47,328 bases of DNA from Sinomicrobium oceani (lineage in GTDB: Bacteria > Bacteroidota > Bacteroidia > Flavobacteriales > Flavobacteriaceae). How positions within the stretch are numbered: position 1 is the stretch's first letter; each line of letters opens with the position of its first letter. The stretch is from the NCBI RefSeq assembly GCF_900119185.1, contig NZ_FPJE01000030.1, positions 1 through 47,328 of the forward strand, in the 5' to 3' direction. The position numbers were made by a program, and so were the translations under genes. The notes below the pieces were generated by a model. The model was not told where the DNA came from, did no database searches, and was given only the letters and a program-made list of their open reading frames with translations. Positions 17,267 through 27,250 of the stretch are shown here, in pieces.

Positions 17267-17297
17267 TGTATATTTTTTAGACAAAGACTTGTAATTA

Positions 17298-19238
17298 ATG
17301 GCAAAAGACAACCCAAATAACAAAAAACCGAGGTTCAGTTCTTACTGGATTTATGCAATCATTTTGTTTGTGATTATCGGAGTTAACCTGTTCTCAGGGG
17401 GAAGTAGCTGGCAAAAACTCAAGCCCACTACTCCATCCGAGCTACAGGAATTTCTTAAAAACGGTGATGTAGAAAAAATACTGATCATAACCAACACCAG
17501 ACAGGCTAAGGTTTTTTTGACCAAAGATGCCCTGGCCAAAGAAGACCACAAGGATGTAGGGGACAACTCCCTGCTCCCCGCAAGCGGTTCATCGCCACAG
17601 TACGAAGTAAAATTCGGCGATCTCCAGAATTTCGAAAACGAGATCAAGAAAACCATAAAGGACAACAACCTCCCTACCGTCATCGGATATGACCAGGAGT
17701 CTAACCTTCTCGGAGATTTTATAATCACCATCCTTCCCTTTGTACTCATTATCGGAATATGGATATTCCTGATGCGACGAATGGCAGGAGGCGGAGCCGG
17801 AGGAGCCGGAGGACAGATCTTTAATATCGGGAAATCCAAAGCGAGACTTTTCGATGAAAAGACCGAAACCAAAGTCACCTTCAAAGATGTTGCCGGACTG
17901 GAAGGTGCCAAAGAAGAAGTACAGGAAATTGTGGAATTCCTCAGGAATCCGGACAAATATACGTCTCTCGGAGGTAAGATCCCCAAAGGCGCACTCCTGG
18001 TAGGCTCTCCGGGAACTGGTAAAACACTCCTGGCCAAAGCAGTAGCCGGGGAAGCCAAAGTTCCTTTCTTTTCCCTTTCCGGATCGGACTTTGTCGAAAT
18101 GTTTGTCGGCGTAGGTGCCTCCAGGGTACGCGACCTCTTTAAACAAGCTAAAGACAAATCACCTTCTATTATATTTATCGATGAAATCGATGCCATAGGA
18201 CGTGCAAGGGGAAAGAGCAATTTTACCGGCTCCAACGACGAACGGGAGAACACTCTAAACCAGCTGCTTACGGAGATGGATGGTTTTGACACCAATACGA
18301 ATGTCATTGTCCTTGCCGCTACCAACCGTGCCGATGTTCTCGACAAAGCTTTGATGCGAGCCGGACGATTTGACAGGCAGATCTTCGTGGATCTTCCGGA
18401 CATCAGGGAGCGAAAGGAAATTTTCGAAGTACACCTTCGCCCTATAAAAACTTCCGAAGCGCTTGACCTCGAATTTCTGGCCAAACAAACTCCAGGCTTC
18501 TCCGGGGCAGATATTGCCAACGTTTGTAACGAGGCTGCACTGATCGCTGCCAGAAAGGGCAAAAAGGCAGTAGACAAGCAGGATTTCCTCGATGCCGTAG
18601 ACCGTATCATAGGAGGTCTGGAAAAGAAAAACAAAATCATCACACCTGAAGAAAAGAAAACCATAGCCTTCCACGAAGCCGGGCATGCCACGGTAAGCTG
18701 GATGCTCGAACATGCCGCACCGCTGGTTAAAGTAACCATCGTGCCCCGCGGACAATCTCTCGGCGCAGCATGGTACCTCCCGGAAGAACGCCTTATCGTA
18801 CGTCCGGAACAAATGCTGGACGAAATGTGTGCCGCCCTCGGAGGAAGAGCCGCAGAAAAGGTAATGTTCGGTAAGATCTCGACCGGAGCACTAAGCGACC
18901 TCGAGAAAGTGACCAAACAAGCTAAAGCCATGGTTACCATTTACGGGCTTAACGACAAAATAGGAAACCTCACCTATTACGATTCCAGCGGACAGAGCGA
19001 ATACGGCTTCACAAAACCGTATAGCGAAGAGACTGCTATCGTTATAGACAAAGAAATATCCAATATCATCGAGGAGCAGTATGCACGTGCTGTGAAACTT
19101 TTATCCGAAAACAAGGATAAACTCACAGAACTGGCAGAACGCCTTCTGGAGAAAGAAGTGATATTCAAGGACGACCTCGAAAGAATTTTCGGAAGACGTC
19201 CCTTCGAAAAGGAAGAAGAAGAAACCGTAGAAAACTGA
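17298..19238 (+). CDS. ftsH: ATP-dependent zinc metalloprotease FtsH
   Basis: A 646-residue membrane-anchored AAA+ protease that degrades misfolded membrane proteins and selected cytosolic regulators. Transmembrane segments lie at about 16-33 and 142-160, bracketing a periplasmic domain. The AAA motifs are complete: Walker A GSPGTGKT at 236-243, Walker B IIFIDEIDA, and the SRH with NRADVLDKALMRAGRFDRQ. The zinc site HEAGH is at 459-463. A Gly-rich linker (GGGAGGAGG) follows the second membrane segment. Length and order match the family. It is probably co-transcribed with rsfS upstream. Confidence 0.97.
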   Translation: MAKDNPNNKKPRFSSYWIYAIILFVIIGVNLFSGGSSWQKLKPTTPSELQEFLKNGDVEKILIITNTRQAKVFLTKDALAKEDHKDVGDNSLLPASGSSPQYEVKFGDLQNFENEIKKTIKDNNLPTVIGYDQESNLLGDFIITILPFVLIIGIWIFLMRRMAGGGAGGAGGQIFNIGKSKARLFDEKTETKVTFKDVAGLEGAKEEVQEIVEFLRNPDKYTSLGGKIPKGALLVGSPGTGKTLLAKAVAGEAKVPFFSLSGSDFVEMFVGVGASRVRDLFKQAKDKSPSIIFIDEIDAIGRARGKSNFTGSNDERENTLNQLLTEMDGFDTNTNVIVLAATNRADVLDKALMRAGRFDRQIFVDLPDIRERKEIFEVHLRPIKTSEALDLEFLAKQTPGFSGADIANVCNEAALIAARKGKKAVDKQDFLDAVDRIIGGLEKKNKIITPEEKKTIAFHEAGHATVSWMLEHAAPLVKVTIVPRGQSLGAAWYLPEERLIVRPEQMLDEMCAALGGRAAEKVMFGKISTGALSDLEKVTKQAKAMVTIYGLNDKIGNLTYYDSSGQSEYGFTKPYSEETAIVIDKEISNIIEEQYARAVKLLSENKDKLTELAERLLEKEVIFKDDLERIFGRRPFEKEEEETVEN

Positions 19239-19264
19239 CCTTTTCACAAAACAGATCAAATCAC

Positions 19265-19290
19265 TGCCGGCGCTCACTCTGAAGCCGGCA
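19265..19290 (+). terminator. Possible terminator after ftsH
   Basis: TGCCGGC at 19265-19271 pairs perfectly with GCCGGCA at 19284-19290 over a 12-nt loop. The following tatttgttg is only moderately T-rich, so termination may be partial. The LUD gene starts 95 nt later. Confidence 0.4.
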
Positions 19291-19385
19291 TATTTGTTGT
19301 AAATAACACGTAAAACAAGGATTTATCGCAGAATATTTTTAACTTTACATAAAAATAAAAGGCGACTTTTCCCGTTGAATATTGA

Positions 19386-19994
19386 ATGAAGCTATTTAAG
19401 AAGATTCTGGACATTATAAATAAACCGAATCCTGACGAAGATCCCGTCGAGGAACGAGGTAAGTTTATGCCTAATATCGATCTTCCGGTAGACGAAAAAT
19501 TTACGATCAATTTTAAGAAGAACGGTGGTAAATTCATCTACTGTGATTCGATAGAAGAGATATACGACAGTTTCGGCAGCATTCTGGCCGAGAACAACTG
19601 GAATGACAAGAAAATCTTCTGTGTAAATGCCAAACTCAGGGAAAAATTCGAAAAGCTGGGCGGACAATTTTCCTCAAACCTTCAGGGGAGCCATGCTTTT
19701 ATTACAACCTGTGAGAATCTTGTAGCAGATAACGGAGCCATTCTCATCAGTTCTAACCAGATAGGAGAACTCAAGCTGCATGATCTACCGGACAACCTGA
19801 TCCTTTTTGCCACTACAAGTCAGCTGGTAAACACTATCGGAGAAGGCCTGAGAGGTATAAAAAACAAGAATAAAGACCACATTCCCACCAACATCACTAC
19901 AATAAAACACTTCAATACTCAGGGAGAAAAGAATTTTCTTAACTACGGAAGTAATTCAAAAAACTTATATTTGCTCCTTCTCGAAGATTTGTAG
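19386..19994 (+). CDS. LUD domain protein (LutC/YkgG-like)
   Basis: A 202-residue protein with the LUD fold, recognised from the order CDSIEEIYDSFGSILAENNW, a central ITTCENLVADNGAILISS and the C-terminal LLLLEDL. LutC-type LUD proteins belong to the lactate utilisation complex LutABC, but no lutA or lutB gene is near. In flavobacteria a stand-alone LUD gene commonly precedes cdsA, so it may have another role. The gap to cdsA is one nucleotide, so the two are translationally linked. Substrate and partner are unknown. Confidence 0.75.
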   Translation: MKLFKKILDIINKPNPDEDPVEERGKFMPNIDLPVDEKFTINFKKNGGKFIYCDSIEEIYDSFGSILAENNWNDKKIFCVNAKLREKFEKLGGQFSSNLQGSHAFITTCENLVADNGAILISSNQIGELKLHDLPDNLILFATTSQLVNTIGEGLRGIKNKNKDHIPTNITTIKHFNTQGEKNFLNYGSNSKNLYLLLLEDL

Positions 19995-19995
19995 A

Positions 19996-20808
19996 ATGAA
20001 AGACCTCCTCACGCGTTCCATTACGGGAATACTCTATGTTTTCCTGTTATTATCGGCAGTGTTTTTAAGCAGTGACGCCTTCGATTTCCTGTTTTTGTCT
20101 TTCGGGCTTATATGCATATATGAGTTTAAAAAGCTTATTAAACTCAGCGGTTATTACATTTTCATAGCCTTTCTCCTTATCTGGTGGTTATTTGTACACC
20201 TCGTCCAGGAAGAAACCGCTGTTTTTCTCCTGTTAGCAGTAACCCTTTCGGTGAACCTCTTTCTGATTGCTTTACTCTATTCCGGCAAGCAGCTGAAAAA
20301 CCTAAGAGAGGTCCATAAATTCATCATCACGTTGTTCTATATCGGGGCGGGATGTATCTTTCTGACGATGATCCCTTATCACAATCATGACAATCCTTTT
20401 GCCAAATTCGTTATTATTGGTATTTTTATATTAATTTGGATTAACGATTCTTTTGCCTACCTGGTCGGAAGAAGCCTGGGAAGAACCAAATTATTTCCCA
20501 GTATTTCTCCGAACAAAACCATAGAAGGTTTCGTCGGCGGGATGGTATTTTCATTGATTGCCGCGTATATATTTTCTATTTACAATAAGGATCTGAGTAC
20601 GCTGCAATGGATAACCCTCTCTCTCGTTGTGGTCATCACAGGTACTCTGGGAGATCTTATAGAATCTAAATTCAAAAGGCTTGCGGGAGTTAAGGACAGC
20701 GGGGCCATACTACCCGGACACGGCGGGCTGCTCGACCGGCTGGACAGCATTATTTTCCTCGCACCTTTTACATATCTGACTTTACAATTTTTTCTGTATG
20801 TTTCATAA
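19996..20808 (+). CDS. cdsA: Phosphatidate cytidylyltransferase (CDP-diacylglycerol synthase)
   Basis: A 270-residue integral membrane enzyme that makes CDP-diacylglycerol from phosphatidate and CTP, the branch point of phospholipid synthesis. The CDS signature is at the C-terminal end: GDLIESKFKRLAGVKDSG followed by PGHGGLLDRLDSI. Several hydrophobic segments precede it, and SISPNKTIEGFVGG is also typical. The 3' end overlaps the psd start by 11 nt, indicating tight coupling with phosphatidylserine decarboxylation. No phosphatidylserine synthase gene is in the window. Confidence 0.95.
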   Translation: MKDLLTRSITGILYVFLLLSAVFLSSDAFDFLFLSFGLICIYEFKKLIKLSGYYIFIAFLLIWWLFVHLVQEETAVFLLLAVTLSVNLFLIALLYSGKQLKNLREVHKFIITLFYIGAGCIFLTMIPYHNHDNPFAKFVIIGIFILIWINDSFAYLVGRSLGRTKLFPSISPNKTIEGFVGGMVFSLIAAYIFSIYNKDLSTLQWITLSLVVVITGTLGDLIESKFKRLAGVKDSGAILPGHGGLLDRLDSIIFLAPFTYLTLQFFLYVS

Positions 20809-21448
20809 AGAAGGACATAAAATCATCATCATTACCTTTCTATTGGTCGTGAGCGCCATTTTGCTTACGGAATATTTTATTCCCGTAGCCTGGCTGAAAT
20901 TCACCCTGCAAATCGGGGCTATTGTAATACTCATCCTGATATTACAGTTTTTCCGTAACCCCAAACGGACATCCGTACCTGAGGAAAGCCATATCATCTC
21001 CCCTGTAGATGGAAAAGTCGTTGTTATCGAGGAAGTATATGATAAGGAATATTTCAAAGACAAGAGAATACAGGTTTCCATATTCATGTCTCCCGTAAAT
21101 GTACACGTTACCCGATATGCTCTTAGCGGAGAAGTCGTTTACAGCAAATACCATCCCGGTAAGTACCTGGTGGCCTGGCATCCGAAATCGTCGGAAGAAA
21201 ACGAGAGGACCTCAGTGGTCGTCCGAAATAAGGTTTGGGGAGAAGTTATGTACAAACAAATCGCCGGAGCCATGGCCAAACGTATTGTAAACTATGCCAC
21301 GGAAGGCTCACAGGCCATCCAGGGAGCAGATGCCGGTTTTATCAAATTCGGTTCCCGTGTAGACCTTTTGCTACCTCTTGACAGCAAAATCAATGTAAAC
21401 CTCAACCAGAAAGTCAAAGGAGGAATAGATATTATCGCCGAAAAATAA
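20798..21448 (+). CDS. psd: Phosphatidylserine decarboxylase proenzyme (short form)
   Basis: A 216-residue pyruvoyl-dependent enzyme that converts phosphatidylserine to phosphatidylethanolamine. It is the short archaeal/Bacteroidota type. N-terminal hydrophobic segments at about 8-28 and 33-51 anchor it to the inner membrane. The conserved FMSPVNVHVTRYALSG contains H103, and the cleavage site FGSRVDL contains S186, which becomes the pyruvoyl group after self-cleavage. The start codon lies inside cdsA (11-nt overlap). An acyl-CoA-binding protein gene follows 39 nt later in the same direction. Confidence 0.94.
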   Translation: MFHKEGHKIIIITFLLVVSAILLTEYFIPVAWLKFTLQIGAIVILILILQFFRNPKRTSVPEESHIISPVDGKVVVIEEVYDKEYFKDKRIQVSIFMSPVNVHVTRYALSGEVVYSKYHPGKYLVAWHPKSSEENERTSVVVRNKVWGEVMYKQIAGAMAKRIVNYATEGSQAIQGADAGFIKFGSRVDLLLPLDSKINVNLNQKVKGGIDIIAEK

Positions 21449-21487
21449 AAACAGCAAAGTGAGGTTTTTACCCAACTCCCTACCCAA

Positions 21488-21751
21488 ATGACCGAAGAAG
21501 CATTAAATAAGATATTTGAAGAAGCTGTAGAACGCGTTAACAACTACACCAACCCTTTACCTGCAGATTTCCTGTTACGGCTTTATGCGTACTATAAAAT
21601 AGCCAATAAGAACTACGACAACCCCGGCAGCAGAAAACCCCTTATCAATGCATTCAAAGCAAACGCCCTGTTTCAGGCCCGTAATATCAGTGAACGTGAA
21701 GCCAAAGAGAAATATATCGCCCTGGTTGATGACGTACTCGGCAAATCCTGA
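21488..21751 (+). CDS. Acyl-CoA-binding protein
   Basis: An 87-residue protein of the ACBP four-helix family, which binds long-chain acyl-CoA and buffers the acyl-CoA pool. Characteristic residues are in LLRLYAYYKIANKN (the Y-x-x-YK pattern), KPLINAFKANALFQARN (the family usually has KWxAW here; W is replaced by F in both places) and REAKEKYIALVDDV. The length is normal. It stands at the end of the cdsA-psd series, which fits a lipid function. The change of both tryptophans to phenylalanine is seen directly; its effect on binding is unknown. Confidence 0.85.
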   Translation: MTEEALNKIFEEAVERVNNYTNPLPADFLLRLYAYYKIANKNYDNPGSRKPLINAFKANALFQARNISEREAKEKYIALVDDVLGKS

Positions 21752-22766
21752 TCTGCTTTCCTCATCATTTTTTCCCATATGTGCATCACTGCAAATATCA
21801 TAAGTTCTATGATCAATAGCAGCGAGCACCCGGGATATCATTTCATAACAAATAAGCCTACACCTCTACTTGGCATCAAACTCCCGGAAATACATCTAAA
21901 TCCCTGAACTATAGACAACTTCATTAGCTGAATAAGCCGGGAAAAGCATTACTACAAAAAAACTTAAGACATCCGGCAACGCCGCTATTCCCGTGGCGAC
22001 AACTTATGGCTCAAACACTATACTAAAACACTACAAACTTGAAGTTCATACGTCGACAAGCAATAGAATTATTATTTCGTTAACTCGTTATTAAGTCACC
22101 CGAACATCAACCTCATACTCCAATACCTCCTACCTATTCTTCGGGTCCTAATTTTTTAAAAAGCCAAAGGGAGATTTACTCAAATATATAAACTTGACTT
22201 CGATTGAGATCACTGGATATTGGCTACGAAATTATTCCGATACGGATAAGCATTATGTTGAGACTCCCAAAGCACCTCACAGAACTAAGGGCTCACAAGA
22301 CCACAGAGCAGAGATATTGTTAACCTGCGATCTGAATACTCCGAACGGATAATCCCGCCAGAAATTTAACACCAAAGGGCTACCGGAGAATATCAACTGG
22401 TTCTTTACTCAAGATTCATCATACTTACATCAAATCAAATCGCGTTACGGAATGAAGTAGCAGCACTCCTTCCTCATATCAATGTCAAAGCCGGCCTAAA
22501 TTACCGCATTTCTACCCGATCGAGACACAGCGATGCCCGATCCGGTAACCACCATTCCCCCCTTTAACAACTCCTGAGAAACCCTCAACGTTCCTTCACT
22601 TTAGACATCTCCCCCCACCTTAATTACTCTACTGCCTTTTACGCTTCTCCCAATCAGGTATTGCTCACAAAAACAATGATCACAACTATCGGCCTATATA
22701 TACATAGCTCAAATACACAAAAACCTCTCACAGACCCTACAGGAGTTTCATTTAAAATTACGACAT
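21752..22766. other. 1-kb gene-free region with strong strand bias in C over G
   Basis: I see no coding region on either strand beyond the tail of an antisense shadow ORF at the left end. Counted by hand, 22501-22680 has 65 C and 20 G on the plus strand. There are no tandem repeats, no transposase remnant and no tRNA. One -7-like element for the minus strand (TATATTTG) lies at 22181-22188 without a good -33 element. A small hairpin near 21983-22002 is the only local structure I noticed. It could be an unannotated non-coding RNA, a decayed gene, or plain spacer. Confidence 0.5.
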
Positions 22767-22794
22767 AAAAAAGCCGCCGGGAAATCCCGGCGGC
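22767..22794 (-). terminator. Terminator of the ompA gene
   Basis: GCCGCCGGG (22773-22781) pairs perfectly with CCCGGCGGC (22786-22794) around a 4-nt loop. On the minus strand the stem is followed by six T (22772-22767), making a strong intrinsic terminator 31 nt beyond the ompA stop codon. On the plus strand it is followed only by a weak T-rich stretch. Confidence 0.85.
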
Positions 22795-22825
22795 TCTTAT
22801 TTATCTCGAGGTCTTAAGGACCTGA

Positions 22826-24118
22826 TTACTTCAATTTGAAAGTAACCCTTCTTACGATTTGACGAGCGTTAGCAGAACTTTTGTTCACGCTATCATCAAC
22901 ACCCATTCCTTTATAAGAAAGTCTGGACTCGCTAACTCCTGAAGCTACGAGTATATCATATACTGCTTTAGCTCTTCTTTCAGAAAGGGAGTTGTTGTAT
23001 TGTCCATCTCCTCCGATTTCATCAGCATATCCGAGTAATTCGGCTTGTGCAGATTGGTTTTCGTTCATATACCTAACCAGGTAATTGATCGCATCGAAGG
23101 AATATACTGCTGGCTTGCTGCTGGAGAATCCGAAGTATACGTTTACGTATCCGTCGTTAAGTAACCTCTTAACAGGATCTCCTCCCTGAACACCTTCCAG
23201 GCTTTCTTTAGAAGCATAACGCATATCAAGCGCACTTTCCAAATCATCCGGGATACCGTTTTCGTTCAGGTCATTAGCTTTTCCGTATCGGTCAACAGAT
23301 ACTCCTGTTGGAGTGTTAGGTTCCTGATCGAGATAATCCGGCACACCGTCTCTGTCTGTATCCTGAAGCATACCTTCGATATCACTTACACGCATGGCAA
23401 GGTTATCAATAGCATCGTTTTCTCTGAGATACCAGTCAGCATGCTCTTTTGCTTTACCAAGATAGAAAGTAATACCTACGGAAGCGTTGAACATAATACC
23501 GTCAAAACCACGGGTTGAAGTTTTACTCATACCATCAAAAGTATAATCCTGACGGCTGTGTGCAATCGTAGTAAAGTCAGCAGTCAATGCTACGTGATCA
23601 CTCAGTTTTACCTGACCTGTTAAACCGGCAATCCAGTTCATCATTTGGTCGTGATCATCAGAGATAGGCCCCTGATCCGGACGCAACTGAGAATAACCGG
23701 CACCTGCATGTCCCAAAAGGTTGAAAGTTCTGGTCCAAGTTTCCCAGTTCATAATTCTACCGAGGTTAGCAACCCCTTGCAAACTTGCACGATAGTAGTT
23801 ACTTTCAAAATCCATAGACTTTTCATCACTCTGGAAATTGTCATAACCAACGTCCAGTTTCAAACCGAACTTCTCGTTGAACATGTATCTTACACCCAAA
23901 TCCAGGTGAAGAAAATCCGGTGTATTCGTAAAATATCCTCCGGAAATGGGTCTCATGGGCTTGTTAACTCCACCGTTAACCTCAATAGACCATTTATTAA
24001 AATTGTCCTGAGCCATGACATCTGTAGTCCCCGATGCTTCGGAAGTATTCATCTCCTGCGCAGTCATCCCAGTAGCAAATAATCCCACACAAAGCGATGT
24101 AAACATTAATTTTTTCAT
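22826..24118 (-). CDS. OmpA family outer membrane protein
   Basis: A 430-residue outer membrane protein. MKKLMFTSLCVGLFATGMTAQ is the signal peptide, and ATG at 24118 is used rather than an ATG 6 nt or a TTG 12 nt further upstream. Residues about 40-225 form a beta-barrel-like domain with alternating strands. A calcium-binding thrombospondin type 3-like linker follows (DTDRDGVPDYLDQEPNTP, DLNENGIPDDLES). The C-terminal OmpA domain (about 315-430) has NVYFGFSSSKP and NNSLSERRAKAVYDIL, typical for peptidoglycan binding. It probably links outer membrane and cell wall. A strong terminator follows; no exact promoter match was found upstream. Confidence 0.92.
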   Translation of the reverse strand: MKKLMFTSLCVGLFATGMTAQEMNTSEASGTTDVMAQDNFNKWSIEVNGGVNKPMRPISGGYFTNTPDFLHLDLGVRYMFNEKFGLKLDVGYDNFQSDEKSMDFESNYYRASLQGVANLGRIMNWETWTRTFNLLGHAGAGYSQLRPDQGPISDDHDQMMNWIAGLTGQVKLSDHVALTADFTTIAHSRQDYTFDGMSKTSTRGFDGIMFNASVGITFYLGKAKEHADWYLRENDAIDNLAMRVSDIEGMLQDTDRDGVPDYLDQEPNTPTGVSVDRYGKANDLNENGIPDDLESALDMRYASKESLEGVQGGDPVKRLLNDGYVNVYFGFSSSKPAVYSFDAINYLVRYMNENQSAQAELLGYADEIGGDGQYNNSLSERRAKAVYDILVASGVSESRLSYKGMGVDDSVNKSSANARQIVRRVTFKLK

Positions 24119-24384
24119 AATCATAATCAAGTGTTTAGTAAAAAAATTTTCTTTAATACTGTTTCCTAAATATACAAATGTTAACGCGAATGTACTACAG
24201 TTTTCTCAAAATCTAATAACTTTTTTCATCTTTTTTTGTCATCCTGCCCCCAAAACATATAGGGACTTCAGAAAAAAATCAAAACAATTTGCTGTATTTC
24301 AAAACATTAGACTTAACATTATTTTAAAAGTGTAAATTCGCATAATACAATACAGACTTCACACAACAAGAAAGATTTTTCCTG

Positions 24385-27024
24385 TTATTTCCCTAAATTC
24401 GACAAGCTTTCCTTTATAGTCAATATTTTCGCAAGGGTATCGGCCTCCTTCTGTTTTTCTATGGCAACCACCTTCTCCGGTGCATTATTCACAAAACGCT
24501 CATTAGACAACTTTCCCCTTACCGATTTGAGAAATCCTTCGGCGTACGAAAGTTCTTCTTTCAGTTTTTCCATTTCGCTTTCCACATCTACAGATCCTGC
24601 TACGGGCACAAAATACTCATCGGCACCTACACGGAACGAAACACTCCCTTCTACTTTCTCTATATTATAGTGTAACGCTGTAATATTCCCCAGCTTCTTC
24701 ACCACTTCGTCCAGGTTACCATTAAAAGCAGAACCGTTGTGCGTGGCGTGCAACTCCAGCACCTCCTTAAAAGCAATGTTTTTATCTTTTCTTATCGTCC
24801 GTATTCCGGATATTACTTCGGTTACCATAGCGAAGCCTTCCAGAAGTCCGTGGTCCACCTCGGGAATCGAGGGCCAGTCGGACACAACCAGCGCCTTATC
24901 GCTATCCCTCTTTTCTATATGCTGCCAAATATCCTCGGTAAGAAAAGGCATAAACGGATGCAGGATTTTCAGGTTCTCCTCAAACAGTGCTATAACCTGC
25001 TCAAAGGTCGTTTTACTTATCGGATGCCCGTAAGCCGGTTTGACCATTTCCAGAAACCAGGAACAAAAGTCATCCCATATCAATTTATATGTAGCCATCA
25101 AGGCATCGGAGATACGATACTTGGCAAAGTGGTCTTCTATTTCGTGAAGCGTCTGCCCCAGTTTCGAGCGGTACCATCTCACGGCTACCTCAGCGACCTT
25201 CGGAGCTGGTTCGGTCTCAGAAACCTCCCATCCGCTGACCAGACGGAAAGCATTCCATATTTTATTCGCAAATCCTTTCCCCTGCTGGCACAGCCCTTCA
25301 TCAAACAACAAATCATTCCCTGCCGCCGAACTCAATAACAGCCCTACTCTTACTCCATCGGCTCCATAATCGGAGATTAGTTTAAGGGCATCCGGGGAAT
25401 TCCCCAGAGATTTGGACATCTTTCTTCGCTGGCTGTCACGCACAAGACCGGTCAGGTAAACATTGGTAAAGGGCTTTTCATTACGATATTCATATCCCGA
25501 CATGATCATTCTCGCTACCCAGAAAAACAGGATATCCGGTCCTGTTACCAGGTCATTTGTAGGATAGTAATATTTTATCTCCTCGTTTTCCGGATCCAAG
25601 ATTCCTCCGAAAACACTTATCGGCCAAAGCCAGGACGAAAACCAGGTATCAAGAACATCCGGATCCTGCCTTAAACCGGAAACATCAAGCGAAGTATTTC
25701 CCGTCTTTTTCCTGGCCAGCTCCAGTGCCTGCTCTTGGTTTTCCGCCACGACAAAATCTTCCTTCCCTTCCCCGTAATAATACGCCGGAACCTGTTGTCC
25801 CCACCACAATTGCCTGGAAATATTCCAATCGCGGATGTTTTCCATCCAGTGACGATAGGTATTCTCGAACTTTTTCGGAAAGAGTTTAATCTCTTCATCT
25901 TTGAGAACCGCTTCGATCGCAGGCCTGGCAAGGGTTTCCATCTTAAGAAACCATTGATCGGACAGCCTAGGTTCGATCACAGCTTTCGTTCTCTCCGATG
26001 TTCCCACCTTATTGACATGGGTTTCGGTTTTTACCAGGAAGCCTTTTTCTTCAAGTTCTCTGGCTATTTCCTTTCGAACGGCAAAACGATCTTTTCCTTC
26101 ATAGTGGAGTCCATGGTGATTTAAAGAGGCATCTTCATTAAATATATCGATAACCTCCAAACCGTGTTTATCCCCGAGATTTTTATCATTTACATCGTGT
26201 GCCGGTGTTACTTTAAGACATCCGGTACCGAATTCCATATCTACATACTCATCTTCTATTATAGGAATAACCCTTCCGGAAACGGGGACTATCACTTTTT
26301 TCCCTTTGAGGTGTGTGTAACGCTCATCTGCCGGATTAATACAAATAGCAGTGTCCCCCAGTATGGTTTCCGGCCTCGTCGTAGCGATAACCACTTTTTC
26401 ATCGGAACCTTCGACGGGATATGCCAGGTAATACAGTAATCCTTGTCGTTCTTCATGAATAACTTCTTCATCGGACAAGGTGGTTTTAGCTTCCGGGTCC
26501 CAGTTAACCATACGATACCCCCGGTAAATAAGTCCTTTGTTAAAGAGATCGACAAACACCCTGATCACGGATGCCGACATATCGTCATCCATAGTAAATT
26601 TGGTCCTGTCCCAATCGCACGAAGCTCCGAGCTTTTTTAATTGCTCCAGAATAATTCCGCCGTGTTCCCTGGTCCAGTCCCACGCCTGATCCAGAAATTC
26701 GTCCCGGGTCAGATCGGATTTTTTCAGTCCTCTTTCTTTAAGACGTCCCACTACCTTGGCTTCCGTTGCAATGGAGGCGTGGTCCGTTCCCGGAACCCAG
26801 CAGGCATTGAACCCCTGAAGACGCGCCCTTCTGATCAGTACATCCTGTATCGTATTATTGAGCATATGCCCCATGTGCAGCACGCCTGTTACATTCGGAG
26901 GAGGAATAACTATAGTATAAGGCTTTCTTTCGTCCGGCTTCGAATGGAAATACCCGTTCTCCAACCAGTACTTATACCATTTCCCTTCTACTTCGGCAGC
27001 ATCGTATTTTGATGGAATATTCAT
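24385..27024 (-). CDS. valS: Valyl-tRNA synthetase
   Basis: An 879-residue class I aminoacyl-tRNA synthetase. The HIGH-type motif HMGH is at 50-53 in [14 protein letters not shown], and KMSKS is at 535-539. The editing domain shows [17 protein letters not shown]. The C-terminal end has the coiled-coil arm specific to ValRS ([17 protein letters not shown] and [13 protein letters not shown]). Length fits. It is transcribed alone; a TACTTTTG element (27054-27061, minus strand) would start transcription about 24 nt before the start codon. Confidence 0.97.
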   Translation of the reverse strand: MNIPSKYDAAEVEGKWYKYWLENGYFHSKPDERKPYTIVIPPPNVTGVLHMGHMLNNTIQDVLIRRARLQGFNACWVPGTDHASIATEAKVVGRLKERGLKKSDLTRDEFLDQAWDWTREHGGIILEQLKKLGASCDWDRTKFTMDDDMSASVIRVFVDLFNKGLIYRGYRMVNWDPEAKTTLSDEEVIHEERQGLLYYLAYPVEGSDEKVVIATTRPETILGDTAICINPADERYTHLKGKKVIVPVSGRVIPIIEDEYVDMEFGTGCLKVTPAHDVNDKNLGDKHGLEVIDIFNEDASLNHHGLHYEGKDRFAVRKEIARELEEKGFLVKTETHVNKVGTSERTKAVIEPRLSDQWFLKMETLARPAIEAVLKDEEIKLFPKKFENTYRHWMENIRDWNISRQLWWGQQVPAYYYGEGKEDFVVAENQEQALELARKKTGNTSLDVSGLRQDPDVLDTWFSSWLWPISVFGGILDPENEEIKYYYPTNDLVTGPDILFFWVARMIMSGYEYRNEKPFTNVYLTGLVRDSQRRKMSKSLGNSPDALKLISDYGADGVRVGLLLSSAAGNDLLFDEGLCQQGKGFANKIWNAFRLVSGWEVSETEPAPKVAEVAVRWYRSKLGQTLHEIEDHFAKYRISDALMATYKLIWDDFCSWFLEMVKPAYGHPISKTTFEQVIALFEENLKILHPFMPFLTEDIWQHIEKRDSDKALVVSDWPSIPEVDHGLLEGFAMVTEVISGIRTIRKDKNIAFKEVLELHATHNGSAFNGNLDEVVKKLGNITALHYNIEKVEGSVSFRVGADEYFVPVAGSVDVESEMEKLKEELSYAEGFLKSVRGKLSNERFVNNAPEKVVAIEKQKEADTLAKILTIKESLSNLGK

Positions 27025-27053
27025 TTTTTGGAACGATTTTTGACTTTATCTGG

Positions 27054-27061
27054 CAAAAGTA
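27054..27061 (-). promoter_or_regulatory. -7 element of valS
   Basis: TACTTTTG on the minus strand matches the Bacteroidota -7 consensus exactly. The -33 region is only T-rich and does not match well. Confidence 0.4.
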
Positions 27062-27148
27062 ACTATATCTGTAAGATTATAAAAGCCCGTTAATCAAAGA
27101 AAATAGGGTGTACAGGATAAGGAGCCTTTAAGTAAATGCGGGATAATT

Positions 27149-27178
27149 TTGCAGAAGAATAAAAAGTGTTTACTTTTA
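27149..27178 (+). promoter_or_regulatory. Promoter of the DUF1573 gene
   Basis: TTG at 27149-27151 is followed after exactly 19 nt by TACTTTTA at 27171-27178, one mismatch from consensus. The leader would be about 67 nt long. This location inside a longer open frame argues for the downstream start codon of the gene. Confidence 0.55.
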
Positions 27179-27250
27179 GCATCTTGTTATAAACTTAAAA
27201 GTTACAAAAAACAGGTTATTTCCGAGGAAGTAACCACAAATTTAAAACTT

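Noticed and set aside
17351-18940. A 529-codon open frame antisense to ftsH
   Set aside because: It lies fully inside a certain ftsH gene. The translation is Ser- and Arg-rich without any motif, as expected from the reverse frame of a biased coding sequence.
21575-21841. An 88-codon minus-strand frame over the acyl-CoA-binding protein gene
   Set aside because: It overlaps a recognisable gene on the other strand and has no motif or promoter.
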